In this document: positions 53,702 through 62,624 of the stretch, piece after piece
Layout of the letters: each line of letters starts with the position of its first letter
Position numbering within the stretch: the stretch's first letter is position 1
Source of the DNA: Cetobacterium sp. NK01
Lineage (GTDB): Bacteria; Fusobacteriota; Fusobacteriia; Fusobacteriales; Fusobacteriaceae
Direction: 5' to 3'
DNA: 64,000 bases
Assembly: GCF_024506395.1 (NCBI RefSeq)
Contig: NZ_JANIBO010000001.1
Span: 682,001 to 746,000, forward strand
The notes under the pieces: model-generated
Told to the model about the DNA's origin: nothing
Seen by the model: only the letters and a program-made list of their open reading frames with translations
The model's database searches: none
Position numbers and translations under genes: made by a program

Positions 53702-54322
53702 ATGGCTATAAAATATTATGCTTTTATCATAGATAAAGAAAATTACTCTGGAGTAGTTACATCTTGGGCTGAGTGTCAAAGTATAACTAAAGGAAAAAGT
53801 GCAAGATATAAATCGTTTAAAAATGAAATCGAGGCAAAAGAATGGTTAAAAAATGGTGGCCTTTATGAAGATAAAAAACTAAAGATACAAGAAGCTAAAG
53901 CAAATTTAGAAGATGCCATTTATTTTGATGCTGGGACAGGACGAGGGATTGGTGTTGAGGTTAGAGTAACAAATCGCTTTGGAAACTCATTACTTGATAA
54001 TATTTTGCCAGAAAAAATGATAAATGAATTTGGAAATTACTTAGCACCTTCAGAAAGTACAAATAATTATGGTGAATTAATTGGGATTTACTTAGCAATT
54101 GATATAGCTTTAAGAAAGCGAAATTTTAAAATTTTTGGAGATAGTAAATTAATTATTGATTATTGGTCTAAAGGGCATTATAATAAAGCGACGCTTAATG
54201 AAAAAACTATAAATCTTATTCAAAAAACTACAGAAAAAAGAAAACAGTTTGAAAGTTTAGGTGGAACTATTCAACACATATCTGGAGATATTAATCCTGC
54301 AGATTTAGGTTTTCATAAATAA
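53702..54322 (+). CDS. rnhA: Ribonuclease H with N-terminal viroplasmin domain
   Basis: Degrades RNA in RNA-DNA hybrids. The 206 residues combine an N-terminal hybrid-binding (viroplasmin/HBD) domain (about 1-50, KYYAFIIDKENYSGVVTSWAEC...SFKNEIEAKEWL) and an RNase HI domain with the acidic quartet D76 (YFDAGT), E125 (NYGELIG), D147 (GDSKLI) and D201 (NPADLG). Such eukaryote-like architecture is common in Firmicutes and fusobacteria. A GGAGAAT site precedes the ATG; the next gene is 15 bp downstream. Confidence 0.93.
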   Translation: MAIKYYAFIIDKENYSGVVTSWAECQSITKGKSARYKSFKNEIEAKEWLKNGGLYEDKKLKIQEAKANLEDAIYFDAGTGRGIGVEVRVTNRFGNSLLDNILPEKMINEFGNYLAPSESTNNYGELIGIYLAIDIALRKRNFKIFGDSKLIIDYWSKGHYNKATLNEKTINLIQKTTEKRKQFESLGGTIQHISGDINPADLGFHK

Positions 54323-54337
54323 TTTTAGGAGGAATAC

Positions 54338-55021
54338 ATGGAGTTTGAACTATTTGATAAGCTACATCTTTTTTACCTTTTAGGATATTCTTTACTTTTT
54401 TTATTTCTTTATATTGGGGTAGCATATAATCCACAACCAAAAAAAGTTATGAGAATTATTTCTTTTGTCATACTATTAATAAAATGTGGTGAGTTATTTA
54501 TTAGATATAAGCTTATTGGAGAAGCTTGGTATCAACTACTTCCCCTACACCTTTGTAATATTACACTTATATTTGCTGTATTTGGATCTATATTTAGATT
54601 CACCCCATTTTTATACGCAACATTTTTTTGGTCAATTGGAGCAGTCTTTGCACTATTGACTCCTGAAGTACGAGAAACTTTTCCACATTTTTTTAATATA
54701 AGTTTCTTCTCTACACATTTTTATATAATTTTTGTTGCTATAACTGAATATAAAATCTTTAATTTAAGACCATCACTTGAATCTTGGACTGGATCTTTTC
54801 TTGGATTAAATATAATTGCAGCTGGTGTTTACTTTATTAATAGCGTTCTTGGAACAAACTATCTTTATATAAATAGAAAACCCACTTTCTCATCTCCTTT
54901 AAATTACTTTGGAGATTGGCCTTATTATATAATAGTAGTTGAATTTGCATACATTACACTTACACTCTTTCTATTATTTTTATTCAAAAAAAAAGATTAT
55001 AAAATAAAAGTAAGCAGGTAG
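54338..55021 (+). CDS. YwaF/TIGR02206-like membrane protein
   Basis: The 227 residues contain about seven hydrophobic segments. The family signature LPLHLCNITLIFAVFGS is near residue 70 and the paired motif with FSTHFYIIFVAI near residue 128; FGDWPYYIIVVEFAY is near the C-terminus. Function is unknown for the family. It lies 15 bp after rnhA (GGAGGAAT site), so the two are co-transcribed, ending at a bidirectional terminator. Confidence 0.82.
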   Translation: MEFELFDKLHLFYLLGYSLLFLFLYIGVAYNPQPKKVMRIISFVILLIKCGELFIRYKLIGEAWYQLLPLHLCNITLIFAVFGSIFRFTPFLYATFFWSIGAVFALLTPEVRETFPHFFNISFFSTHFYIIFVAITEYKIFNLRPSLESWTGSFLGLNIIAAGVYFINSVLGTNYLYINRKPTFSSPLNYFGDWPYYIIVVEFAYITLTLFLLFLFKKKDYKIKVSR

Positions 55022-55037
55022 AAATTTCTACCTGCTT
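55012..55037. terminator. Bidirectional terminator between the YwaF-like gene and yigZ
   Basis: 13-bp perfect arms centred at 55024/55025 (AAGCAGGTAGAAA/TTTCTACCTGCTT), overlapping the YwaF-like stop and followed by T runs. Confidence 0.92.
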
Positions 55038-55038
55038 T

Positions 55039-55614
55039 TCACTTTATTATTAAAATATCCTTTATTTCTTGCAGCTTCTCCAAAGTTTCATTAGATACTT
55101 TCACTCTATATGTCACTCTCTCATTAAAATCTTTATTTAAAAGTTCTTCATTCCCTTCTATAAGGAGTGATTCTACTTCATTAATTTTCTCATATGAAAA
55201 ATCCAAAATACATTCATATCTTTCAATAAACTCAATTATCTCTCCTTCTAAAATTGCTAACTTTGCAGTTTTAGCATAATTACGAACTAGTCCACCAGCC
55301 CCTAATTTTATTCCTCCAAAGTATCTTGTAGCTACCACGACTACATTATTTACTTCCATATATGTTAATATTTCTCCCATAGGTTTACCCGCTGTTCCAC
55401 TTGGTTCTCCATCATCATCTGCCTTAAAATACTCTTGACCATTATCTATAACTCTATATACTGTACAATTATGAGTTGCATCTGGATGTATTTCTCTTAT
55501 CATACTTATAAAATCTTCTGCTTCTTCTTTCGTAGAAATAGGTTTAGCATAGCCTATAAACTTTGATTTTCTCTCTTCAAATTCTATTCTTACTGCTTTT
55601 TTTATACTTTTCAT
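55039..55614 (-). CDS. YigZ/IMPACT family protein
   Basis: The 191-residue protein has the UPF0029 N-terminal domain: EERKSKFIGYAKPISTKEEA, HPDATHNCTVYRV, DDDGEPSGTAGKPMGEILTYMEVNNVVVVATRYFGGIKLGAGGLVRNYAKTA, followed by the DUF1949 C-terminal domain. E. coli YigZ and eukaryotic IMPACT are relatives; the bacterial role is not established, possibly translation-related. It is the last gene of the tmcAL operon, 4 bp after the M50 protease gene. Confidence 0.92.
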   Translation of the reverse strand: MKSIKKAVRIEFEERKSKFIGYAKPISTKEEAEDFISMIREIHPDATHNCTVYRVIDNGQEYFKADDDGEPSGTAGKPMGEILTYMEVNNVVVVATRYFGGIKLGAGGLVRNYAKTAKLAILEGEIIEFIERYECILDFSYEKINEVESLLIEGNEELLNKDFNERVTYRVKVSNETLEKLQEIKDILIIK

Positions 55615-55618
55615 TTAT

Positions 55619-56218
55619 TTAACTCCTAATTATAAAATCTACAAACTCTAATAATATATTATATATAGGAGACATTATTATATTTAAAGCCCCAAAATAA
55701 CTTAAAGCCACTATAAATAAAATCCCATATGTATCTAGTGTAAATATTTTAATTCTATTTTCATCATTTAAAAATGATGCAAGCACCCTTGAACCATCTA
55801 GTGGTGGAATAGGTAATAGATTAAATGTTCCTAAAGCCATATTTATTATAATAAAGTAAATTGATAAATCATTAAAGGGTATTATAGAATATCTTATTAA
55901 TATTGCTCCTAATATCATTAATAAATAATTTGTTAATACTCCAGCTATTGAAACTAGAAATTCCCCTATTCTTCCATTTCTTAAAGCAAAGTAATTTACA
56001 GGTACTGGCTTTGCCCATCCAATTATAAATTTAGCACCACTTAAAAGCATAAATATTGGTATTAATGCTCCTATCGGATCTAAATGTTTTAATGGATTAA
56101 GAGATAATCTTCCTGAATGCTTAGCTGTTTTATCACCACAAAAAAGGGCCATATATCCATGAGCTAATTCGTGTAATACTAAAGAAAAAAGTAAAATTAT
56201 AACTTTAAAAATAATCAT
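55619..56218 (-). CDS. M50-family (site-2 protease-like) membrane metalloprotease
   Basis: The 199 residues form about five membrane segments with the zinc motif HELAH at residues 16-20 and the third ligand region NLLPIPPLDGSRV near residue 135. This compact form without a PDZ domain is the SpoIVFB/Rip-like stand-alone group; natural substrates are unknown. GGRLSLNPLKHLDPIGALIP-like sequence after the zinc motif is a family hallmark. It lies between comEC and yigZ. Confidence 0.9.
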   Translation of the reverse strand: MIIFKVIILLFSLVLHELAHGYMALFCGDKTAKHSGRLSLNPLKHLDPIGALIPIFMLLSGAKFIIGWAKPVPVNYFALRNGRIGEFLVSIAGVLTNYLLMILGAILIRYSIIPFNDLSIYFIIINMALGTFNLLPIPPLDGSRVLASFLNDENRIKIFTLDTYGILFIVALSYFGALNIIMSPIYNILLEFVDFIIRS

Positions 56219-56251
56219 TAATTATCACCTCGCTTAGATAGCTTAACATAA

Positions 56252-57370
56252 TTATAATTCTAAAGTCAAATATGGAATCTCACTAAAAAAATATATAATT
56301 TCTATTAAAAAAATATAAGTGTAGTTCACTAATGGAGTAATAAGAAATTCTAAGTAAAAATTTGATAAAAAAAGCGCTAAAAAACTTAAAATCATTAAAA
56401 ATGATGCAATAGGAATTATGAAAATATTACTAAAAAATGAAAGTAGCGGTATACTTCGAAAATATATATAAAAAATAGGAGTCATTGATATCTGAATTAC
56501 AAAAGTCATTAATATTAAATTTAATATCTTTTCTAAAAGTAATATCTTATTTTTAAATTTCGGTATTCTTTGATAAATAAAAATTATTGAAAAAACTGCC
56601 ACATAAGACATCCAAAAAGATAATGAATAAATCCATGTGGGATAAATTAAAAGTGAAATACAAAAAGCTAGAATAAAACTTTTTTTACTATCTACCTTTT
56701 CATATAAAATATTTCCAAGTAAGTAAATTATCCCCATTATATATGCTCTAAATACAGACGGTGATTTTCCAATTGAAAAAACATATAATGTTAAAATTAT
56801 AAATACTATTATATAACGATTCTGTTTCTTTAAATTTAATTTTAAAAATAAAAAAATCATTCCTGATACTATAATCCCTATATGTAGTCCAGATATTACA
56901 AGCAAATGAGCTGTTCCAGTATATCTAAACTTATCTTTCAAATATTCATCTAAAAGATACCCCTCTCCTAAAATAGTAGCTCTTAAAAAATTCTCTAAAT
57001 CTATAGAATATTTTTCAGTAATTCTTTTTATTTTTTTTATAAAAAATTCTTTAAAAAAATTTACTTCATCTTTAATATTTTCGACTTCTATTTTATATTT
57101 TACTCCCCACTTTGAATACTTAATTTTTGTTATTTTTCCATAAATATTTTTTTCTCCATCAGCAACTTTATCTACAATAAAATAGATATTTTTTATCGGG
57201 AACTGATTATTAATTTTTTCTATTTTCCCTTTTCCTGCCTCAACTCTCCCTGTAATTTCAACATAATCCCCAATCTCAATTCCCTCCTTAAAAGTTACCC
57301 AAAATAACCTAAAAAAGAAAATTGAGACAAAAATTATAATTAATGTCCCAATTTCTGTTTTTTTCAACAT
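56252..57370 (-). CDS. ComEC/Rec2-like membrane protein, channel part only
   Basis: ComEC forms the inner-membrane DNA channel in natural transformation. These 372 residues contain an N-terminal DUF4131-like OB part (about 30-105) and the competence membrane domain (about 125-370, with GTAHLLVISGLHIGIIVSGMIF, the family signature). The C-terminal metallo-beta-lactamase domain of full-length ComEC (about 700 residues) is absent; the frame ends in a genuine stop just before the next gene's start, with no remnant of that domain downstream. The start may be ATG 57370 or the following TTG, which has better spacing from GGAGG. Confidence 0.82.
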   Translation of the reverse strand: MLKKTEIGTLIIIFVSIFFFRLFWVTFKEGIEIGDYVEITGRVEAGKGKIEKINNQFPIKNIYFIVDKVADGEKNIYGKITKIKYSKWGVKYKIEVENIKDEVNFFKEFFIKKIKRITEKYSIDLENFLRATILGEGYLLDEYLKDKFRYTGTAHLLVISGLHIGIIVSGMIFLFLKLNLKKQNRYIIVFIILTLYVFSIGKSPSVFRAYIMGIIYLLGNILYEKVDSKKSFILAFCISLLIYPTWIYSLSFWMSYVAVFSIIFIYQRIPKFKNKILLLEKILNLILMTFVIQISMTPIFYIYFRSIPLLSFFSNIFIIPIASFLMILSFLALFLSNFYLEFLITPLVNYTYIFLIEIIYFFSEIPYLTLEL

Positions 57371-57376
57371 TCCCTC

Positions 57377-58669
57377 CTATTCATTATATTTAAAATAAAA
57401 TATATATGAGATTACAAAAGATACTGCTGAAAATAATGCTGATGAGTAAATTCCAAATTTTGTTACCTCTCCACTTCCTCTTAAAACCAACATTAATGGT
57501 AATATAACAATTGAAACTAAAAAAGCCATTTTAAGAAAAAAACCTTGAATTCCGAAACAAACCCCTTCAATTCTATTATTTATTCGCTTACTTATTTTTT
57601 CACTAATATCACTCATCATTGCAGGAGGAAATATAAAAGCTGCTCCTGAGATAGGTATTCCTAAAAGTGCAAATATTAAAAATCCATATTTAACTGGAAT
57701 TAATTGTCCTAGAAGAGCTAAAGCTACTGTTAACAATATCAAACCTATTAGAGATCCCAGCATTATTTTTCTATATCCAAATTTTCTAGAAAGCTTATTA
57801 ACTGGATAGAAAAATAATGCTGATGCCCCAAATAATAACGCTGATGCTATAGTTATTGTTTCTTTTCCATATCCCATTATATCTTCTACATAGTAATTCA
57901 TCATAGCTCGCAATGAATTAAATCCTACAAAGAAAAATAACAATCCAAATAAATAATTTCTAAAATCTTTGTCTTTAACTACCTCTTTTAAAATTTCTTT
58001 TATATTTCCTACATGTTCAACAGGCCTTGAATATTTCTTCTCTGGAACTAAAAAGACAGTTACATATAATCCTAAAACGCATAAAATACTTAAAGATATA
58101 ACCATTCCTCTAATACCAACTAATGTATCACCTTTGCCAAAATACTTAATTAAAACTCCAGGTAAAATCATTGCAATTGCACTATATAATAATCTAAAAA
58201 CTGACTGCCATGTAGATAAATTTAATCTCTCTTCTGAGTTTTCACCTATTTCTGGTATTAAAGCATTGTATGGAGCACCAACTATTGTATAAAAAGTAAA
58301 AAATAATGACCCTACTAAAGCTAAATATATAAATGTTCCCTGTTCACTTGTTAAAGGTGGATAAAAGAAAGCTACTGTTGTTATTGCTAAAGGTATTGCT
58401 CCAACTGCAATAAAAGGTATCCTTCTTCCCCATTTACTATTAAACTTATCTGATAAATATCCTACTACTGGATCAGAAATCATATCTACAACTCTTGAAA
58501 TAGCCAAAGCTAAGGAAATTAAAACTGGTGTTAAAAATGGCTTAAGTCCTGAGTTTTCTGGTGGAAGATAAAAGTATAGTATCCATTGTGCAAATATTTG
58601 ATCTACAATAGCATAGCTTACTCCTACTCCATAAAATATTTGTGTTGTTAAAGGTATTCTTCCTTTCAA
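57377..58669 (-). CDS. GPH-family (MelB-like) cation symporter
   Basis: The 430 residues have 12 membrane segments. SRVVDMISDPVVGYLSDKFNSKWGRRIPFIAVGAIPLA near residue 40 is the glycoside-pentoside-hexuronide family's motif with the cation-site aspartates. The sugar is unknown. The start is TTG at 58669, after GAGGAC, and overlaps the cca stop by 4 bp. It is odd inside an operon of tRNA and envelope genes with no sugar-catabolic neighbour. Confidence 0.87.
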   Translation of the reverse strand: MKGRIPLTTQIFYGVGVSYAIVDQIFAQWILYFYLPPENSGLKPFLTPVLISLALAISRVVDMISDPVVGYLSDKFNSKWGRRIPFIAVGAIPLAITTVAFFYPPLTSEQGTFIYLALVGSLFFTFYTIVGAPYNALIPEIGENSEERLNLSTWQSVFRLLYSAIAMILPGVLIKYFGKGDTLVGIRGMVISLSILCVLGLYVTVFLVPEKKYSRPVEHVGNIKEILKEVVKDKDFRNYLFGLLFFFVGFNSLRAMMNYYVEDIMGYGKETITIASALLFGASALFFYPVNKLSRKFGYRKIMLGSLIGLILLTVALALLGQLIPVKYGFLIFALLGIPISGAAFIFPPAMMSDISEKISKRINNRIEGVCFGIQGFFLKMAFLVSIVILPLMLVLRGSGEVTKFGIYSSALFSAVSFVISYIFYFKYNE

Positions 58670-59865
58670 ATTATGTCCTCCTCAATTCTTTTTAATAAGT
58701 ACTCTTTTATGTTAAATTTTGGATTTTTTAAAACTATCTCTAAACTTTCATCCAAATATTTCTTTATTTTTCTACCATCCTTTATTCCTAATCTTATTAA
58801 ATCATCTCCTGAAATTAATAAGTCTTTTAAAAAAATTGGTTCTTTATCTTTTATAATTTTTTTAAATTTTATTATTACATTTAAAAAATCTTCGTTTAAT
58901 TTCCTTATTTCTAATATACTTTTAAAATCATCAATTCCAATCTTTAAGATCAGTTTTTTTATTTCATAAGAACTAGATTCTTTATTTATATTATCTATAT
59001 TGTTTATTATATTTAAAATAGATTTTTTAGTTTTATTATCTAACTTTAAAATTTCCAATTCTTTTTGACTTTTTAGAAATATAATTGATAATTTTAAAAT
59101 TAAATCTTCATTTTTATATCCATCTATTTTTTTTAGTTTGTTTAAAATATTATTTTCGTTTATTTCTCTATTAGTTTGTGGAAACAACTCTTTTAATATG
59201 CCTAAGGACTTTAAAAGCATAATAGAATTACTTGATTTTTTGCCTTTTAATATCTTAAAAAATTCGTCTTGAACTCTTTCTATTGCAACTCTTTTTATTT
59301 CTTTTTTGCATTTTAAAATATCCTGTTTAGTTGATTCAAAAATTATCAACTCTTTCTCTCCAGCTATTCTAATACCTCTAAGTATTCTAAGTGGATCTTC
59401 TTTTATTCTCTCCTCTCCCTCTCCAACAAATCTTAATATTCTATTTTCTATATCTTTCTTTCCTAAATAAGAATTATATATAAGTTCTTTTCCATTAAAT
59501 GCGATAGCATTTATTGTAAAATCTCTTCTTTTCAAATCCTCTTTTATATCTTCTACAAACTCTATTTCCAGTATATTTCTAAAGTTAGTAAATTTTATAT
59601 CTTTTCTTAATTTAGCTATCTCGTATTTTTTACCATTAAAATCTATTTGAATTATTCCAAATGCTTTCCCTATCTCTTTTGGTGAATAATCTTTAAATAT
59701 TTCTTTTAACTTCCCATACTCTATATCTGTACAAAAATCACAGTCCTTCGGTTCTAATCCCAATAAATAATCCCTTATATAACCTCCTACTATATATCCC
59801 TTTCCAAATTTATTTAATACGTCTAGTATCATTTCTATATCTTTTGTTAATATTATTTTTTTCAT
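58666..59865 (-). CDS. CCA tRNA nucleotidyltransferase / poly(A) polymerase family
   Basis: Adds or repairs the 3' CCA of tRNA. The 399 residues begin with the class II nucleotidyltransferase head: GKGYIVGGYIRDYLLGLEPKDCDFCTDI near residue 18 (G-x-R and the DxD-like carboxylates), RRDFTINAIAFNG near residue 112 and GIRIAGE. A helical tRNA-binding region follows; no HD domain is evident. Whether it is a full CCA enzyme, an A- or CC-adding form, or a poly(A) polymerase cannot be decided by eye. It lies 7 bp after tmcAL. Confidence 0.88.
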   Translation of the reverse strand: MKKIILTKDIEMILDVLNKFGKGYIVGGYIRDYLLGLEPKDCDFCTDIEYGKLKEIFKDYSPKEIGKAFGIIQIDFNGKKYEIAKLRKDIKFTNFRNILEIEFVEDIKEDLKRRDFTINAIAFNGKELIYNSYLGKKDIENRILRFVGEGEERIKEDPLRILRGIRIAGEKELIIFESTKQDILKCKKEIKRVAIERVQDEFFKILKGKKSSNSIMLLKSLGILKELFPQTNREINENNILNKLKKIDGYKNEDLILKLSIIFLKSQKELEILKLDNKTKKSILNIINNIDNINKESSSYEIKKLILKIGIDDFKSILEIRKLNEDFLNVIIKFKKIIKDKEPIFLKDLLISGDDLIRLGIKDGRKIKKYLDESLEIVLKNPKFNIKEYLLKRIEEDII

Positions 59866-59872
59866 ATTACCT

Positions 59873-61036
59873 CTACTTTATAATTATAGGTATTTTTCTT
59901 TCTTTATAAGGATTTATTATTGAATATATTTTACTAGCAACTTCATTATGTTCTAAAAATTTTAGCGATTCTTTCTCTAAATTTTTTTGTATGTTTTTTA
60001 AGGAAGTTAAAATTTCTACATCATTTTCTTTTAACTCTTTTAAGTACTCTTGTCCAATCTTTGTAAATCCAAGTACTCTTATATATGGAATTTTCTCTTT
60101 TACATTTTTTGTTTCTTCTTTTTTTAATCCTAATAAAATGTGAATTAAAATTCTTTGTATTCTTCCTAAAGTATATCTTTTACTCTTTATTTTTTCAAAA
60201 AAATCTCCAAAATTTTGTGATGATAATGCTGCTTCATAAATTTTATTTTCATATCCTTGTTCTATATCTTGAATTAATTCTAATCTATCTTTTTCTAATA
60301 GAATTTTATATCTTATTAATTCATAAAAGTCCTCTAATTTTGCAAACTTATTCTTTTTTAATGCATCTTTTAAAACTTCATATGTTGTTAGAGGAACAAC
60401 CTCCTTTATCTCTTCTCCTAACTTAAGTTTTTTTCTAATTCCTGTAGCACTTGATATTCCATCTTCTACACCTTCAGAATAATATCCACTTTTTTCTCGT
60501 TTTATTGCTATTGGTTCTATTTGACTTTTCCAAAACTTCAAAGCCTTTATATATTCTATTCCTAAGATATCATTAGATTCAATTTCTTCCTCCTTATTCA
60601 AATATTTTAAAGTATTTGAATAAGCTGTAGGATATGAAAATCCTTCTTTTAGCTGTTTTTTTAACTCTTGCTTAAACTTATCTTCTTCTTCTAATTTAGC
60701 TCTTTTTATAAGTTTTTCAGCATCTCCAGATTCAGACCCAAAAACTATTTTTTGAACTTTCATTAAATTTAAAATTCCTACAGCTCCCCTTGCAAATATC
60801 TCTGCACTTTGAGTAGAATAAAATATTGGTAATTCAACAACTATATCTACTCCATTTTTCAAAGCTAATTCTGCTCTGCTCCATCTATCTATTAAAGCCG
60901 GTTCTCCTCTTTGAACAAAATCTCCACTCATAACAGCTACAACTACGTCTCCATATTCCTTTGCCTTTAAACAATGATATTTATGACCATTATGAAAAGG
61001 ATTATATTCTACTACGATCCCAACGGGTTTTTTCAT
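59873..61036 (-). CDS. tmcAL: tRNA(Met) cytidine acetate ligase
   Basis: Makes N4-acetylcytidine at the wobble position of elongator tRNA-Met using acetate and ATP (established in Bacillus for TmcAL). The 387 residues begin with KPVGIVVEYNPFHNGHKYHC, the HxGH nucleotidyl-transfer motif, followed by VAVMSGDFVQRGEPALIDRWSRAELAL and SESGDAEKL. GTG at 61042 lies in the GAGGTG ribosome-binding site, so ATG 61036 is used. It leads a six-gene operon through yigZ. Confidence 0.92.
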   Translation of the reverse strand: MKKPVGIVVEYNPFHNGHKYHCLKAKEYGDVVVAVMSGDFVQRGEPALIDRWSRAELALKNGVDIVVELPIFYSTQSAEIFARGAVGILNLMKVQKIVFGSESGDAEKLIKRAKLEEEDKFKQELKKQLKEGFSYPTAYSNTLKYLNKEEEIESNDILGIEYIKALKFWKSQIEPIAIKREKSGYYSEGVEDGISSATGIRKKLKLGEEIKEVVPLTTYEVLKDALKKNKFAKLEDFYELIRYKILLEKDRLELIQDIEQGYENKIYEAALSSQNFGDFFEKIKSKRYTLGRIQRILIHILLGLKKEETKNVKEKIPYIRVLGFTKIGQEYLKELKENDVEILTSLKNIQKNLEKESLKFLEHNEVASKIYSIINPYKERKIPIIIK

Positions 61037-61098
61037 ATACACACCTCATTTTCTATTTTTTATATTATAATTCATTTAAATAATTTATCCGAGAAAAA

Positions 61099-61127
61099 TT
61101 TACATTTTTTTAATTATAGTTTATAAT
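61099..61127 (+). promoter_or_regulatory. Promoter of the coaX-modAB operon
   Basis: TTTACA (61099-61104) and TATAAT (61122-61127), 17-bp spacer, about 35 bp before coaX. Confidence 0.75.
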
Positions 61128-61162
61128 ATGGATTATCTAAATTTTTATTAGGCGGTGATTAC

Positions 61163-61930
61163 ATGCTTTTAGCTGTAGATATTGGAAATACTCATATTGT
61201 TACTGGTTTACTTGATCCAAATGGTGAAGTTTTACTTAGTTTCAGAGTATCTTCAAATGAAAAATTAACAGAGGATGAATACTTTTCATATTTAAAAAAT
61301 ATATGTGATTTTAACGGTGTTGAAATTAAAAATTTAAATGGTATTGTTATATCGTCTGTTGTTCCAAATTTAATAGGAATCTTTCAATTTTTAGGAAGAA
61401 AATATTTTAAAATTGAACCTATGATTATAGATTTAAATTTAAAACTACCTTTTTCTTTTGCTGAAAATTTACAAATAAATGGTTTTGGAGCTGATAGAAT
61501 AATTGATATCGCTCAAGCTATTATTGATTATCCAAATAGAAATCTTGTAATTTTTGATTTAGGTACGGCTACTACTTATGAAGTTTTAAAGGATGGAGTT
61601 TATATTGGAGGAGGAATTCTTCCAGGGATAGAGATGTCTATAAATGCTCTATTTGGAAATACTGCAAAACTTCCAAAAGTTAAATTTAGTACTCCTGAAA
61701 GTGTTCTAGGAAGAAATACTGCTGAACAAATTCAAGCCGGTATTTTCTATGGATATGCTGGACAACTAAAAAATATTATCCATGAAATTAAAAAAATTGT
61801 TCCAGATCCATATATAATAGCTACTGGAGGTCTTGGAAAAATACTTTTTGCTGAAATCCAAGAAATCGATGAGTACTGTCCTGAACTAAGCATAAGAGGG
61901 CTTTATACTCTTTATCAAATGAATAAATAA
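61163..61930 (+). CDS. coaX: Type III pantothenate kinase
   Basis: First step of coenzyme A synthesis. The 255-residue ASKHA protein begins MLLAVDIGNTHIVTGLL, with the catalytic-aspartate DLGTATTYEVLKDGVYIGGGILPG near residue 132 and IATGGLGKILF near the end. NGFGADRIIDIAQA is the family's pantothenate-site region. AGGCGGTGAT precedes the ATG. modA starts 31 bp downstream with no terminator between. Confidence 0.95.
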   Translation: MLLAVDIGNTHIVTGLLDPNGEVLLSFRVSSNEKLTEDEYFSYLKNICDFNGVEIKNLNGIVISSVVPNLIGIFQFLGRKYFKIEPMIIDLNLKLPFSFAENLQINGFGADRIIDIAQAIIDYPNRNLVIFDLGTATTYEVLKDGVYIGGGILPGIEMSINALFGNTAKLPKVKFSTPESVLGRNTAEQIQAGIFYGYAGQLKNIIHEIKKIVPDPYIIATGGLGKILFAEIQEIDEYCPELSIRGLYTLYQMNK

Positions 61931-61961
61931 GTAAATAAAAATAAATTCAGGGGGGGTATTT

Positions 61962-62624
61962 ATGTACAAAATTATTTTTCTATTCATTATTTTAACTCAG
62001 TCAATCTTTTCAAAAGAAATTTTAATTAGTGGTGCTGCATCTTTAAAAGAGTATTTAGAAAAAAATATTGAAGAGTATAATAAGAAGATTGATCCAAATC
62101 TTACTATCTCTTTAAACTTAGGTGGCTCTGGCACTTTAAAAAGACAGCTTGAACAAGGTGGAGAGGTTGACATTATATTTCTTGCAAATAGAGATTATAT
62201 GATTGATTTAAAAAATAATAACTATTTATTCGATGAGGAAGTTATTTTAGAAAACTCTTTAGTTTTAATAAAAAATAATAAGACTTCTTCTAATGAAGGT
62301 ATTTTAGCTATAGGCGATCCTAAATATGTTCCAGCAGGTCAGTATGCTTCTGAAGTTTTAAATAACTTACCTTTAAAACAATATTCTCTAGTTTATGGAA
62401 AAGATGTTAGAAGTGTTCTTTCTTATGTTGAGTTAGGAGAAGCTGATTTTGGGATAGTCTATTTAACAGATACAAAGTTGCTAAAAAATTCTGAAGTTAT
62501 TGAAGTTTTCCCAAAAATTCTTCATAAACCAATTGAATATTCAATTGGTATTTCAAAAACTACTAAAAATAAAGAAGATTCTGAAAGATTTCTAAATTTT
62601 TTAAGAGGTAAAAATTGGGAATGA
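61962..62624 (+). CDS. modA: Molybdate (or tungstate) ABC transporter substrate-binding protein
   Basis: Periplasmic binding protein. The 220 residues start with a short signal peptide (YKIIFLFIILTQSIFSK), followed by ILISGAASLKEYLEKNI and LNLGGSGTLKRQLEQGGEVDIIFLANRDYM, matching the ModA oxyanion-binding layout; GEADFGIVYLTDTKL is the second-lobe motif. The N-terminus lacks a lipobox cysteine. Its ribosome-binding site is a G7 run (61952-61958, context CAGGGGGGGTATTTATG), far richer than its neighbours'. It overlaps modB. Confidence 0.9.
   Translation: MYKIIFLFIILTQSIFSKEILISGAASLKEYLEKNIEEYNKKIDPNLTISLNLGGSGTLKRQLEQGGEVDIIFLANRDYMIDLKNNNYLFDEEVILENSLVLIKNNKTSSNEGILAIGDPKYVPAGQYASEVLNNLPLKQYSLVYGKDVRSVLSYVELGEADFGIVYLTDTKLLKNSEVIEVFPKILHKPIEYSIGISKTTKNKEDSERFLNFLRGKNWE

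Noticed and set aside
57377-58669. Recent transfer of the symporter gene
   Set aside because: Base composition and codon pattern look like the neighbours, and there is no repeat, insertion sequence or tRNA flanking it.
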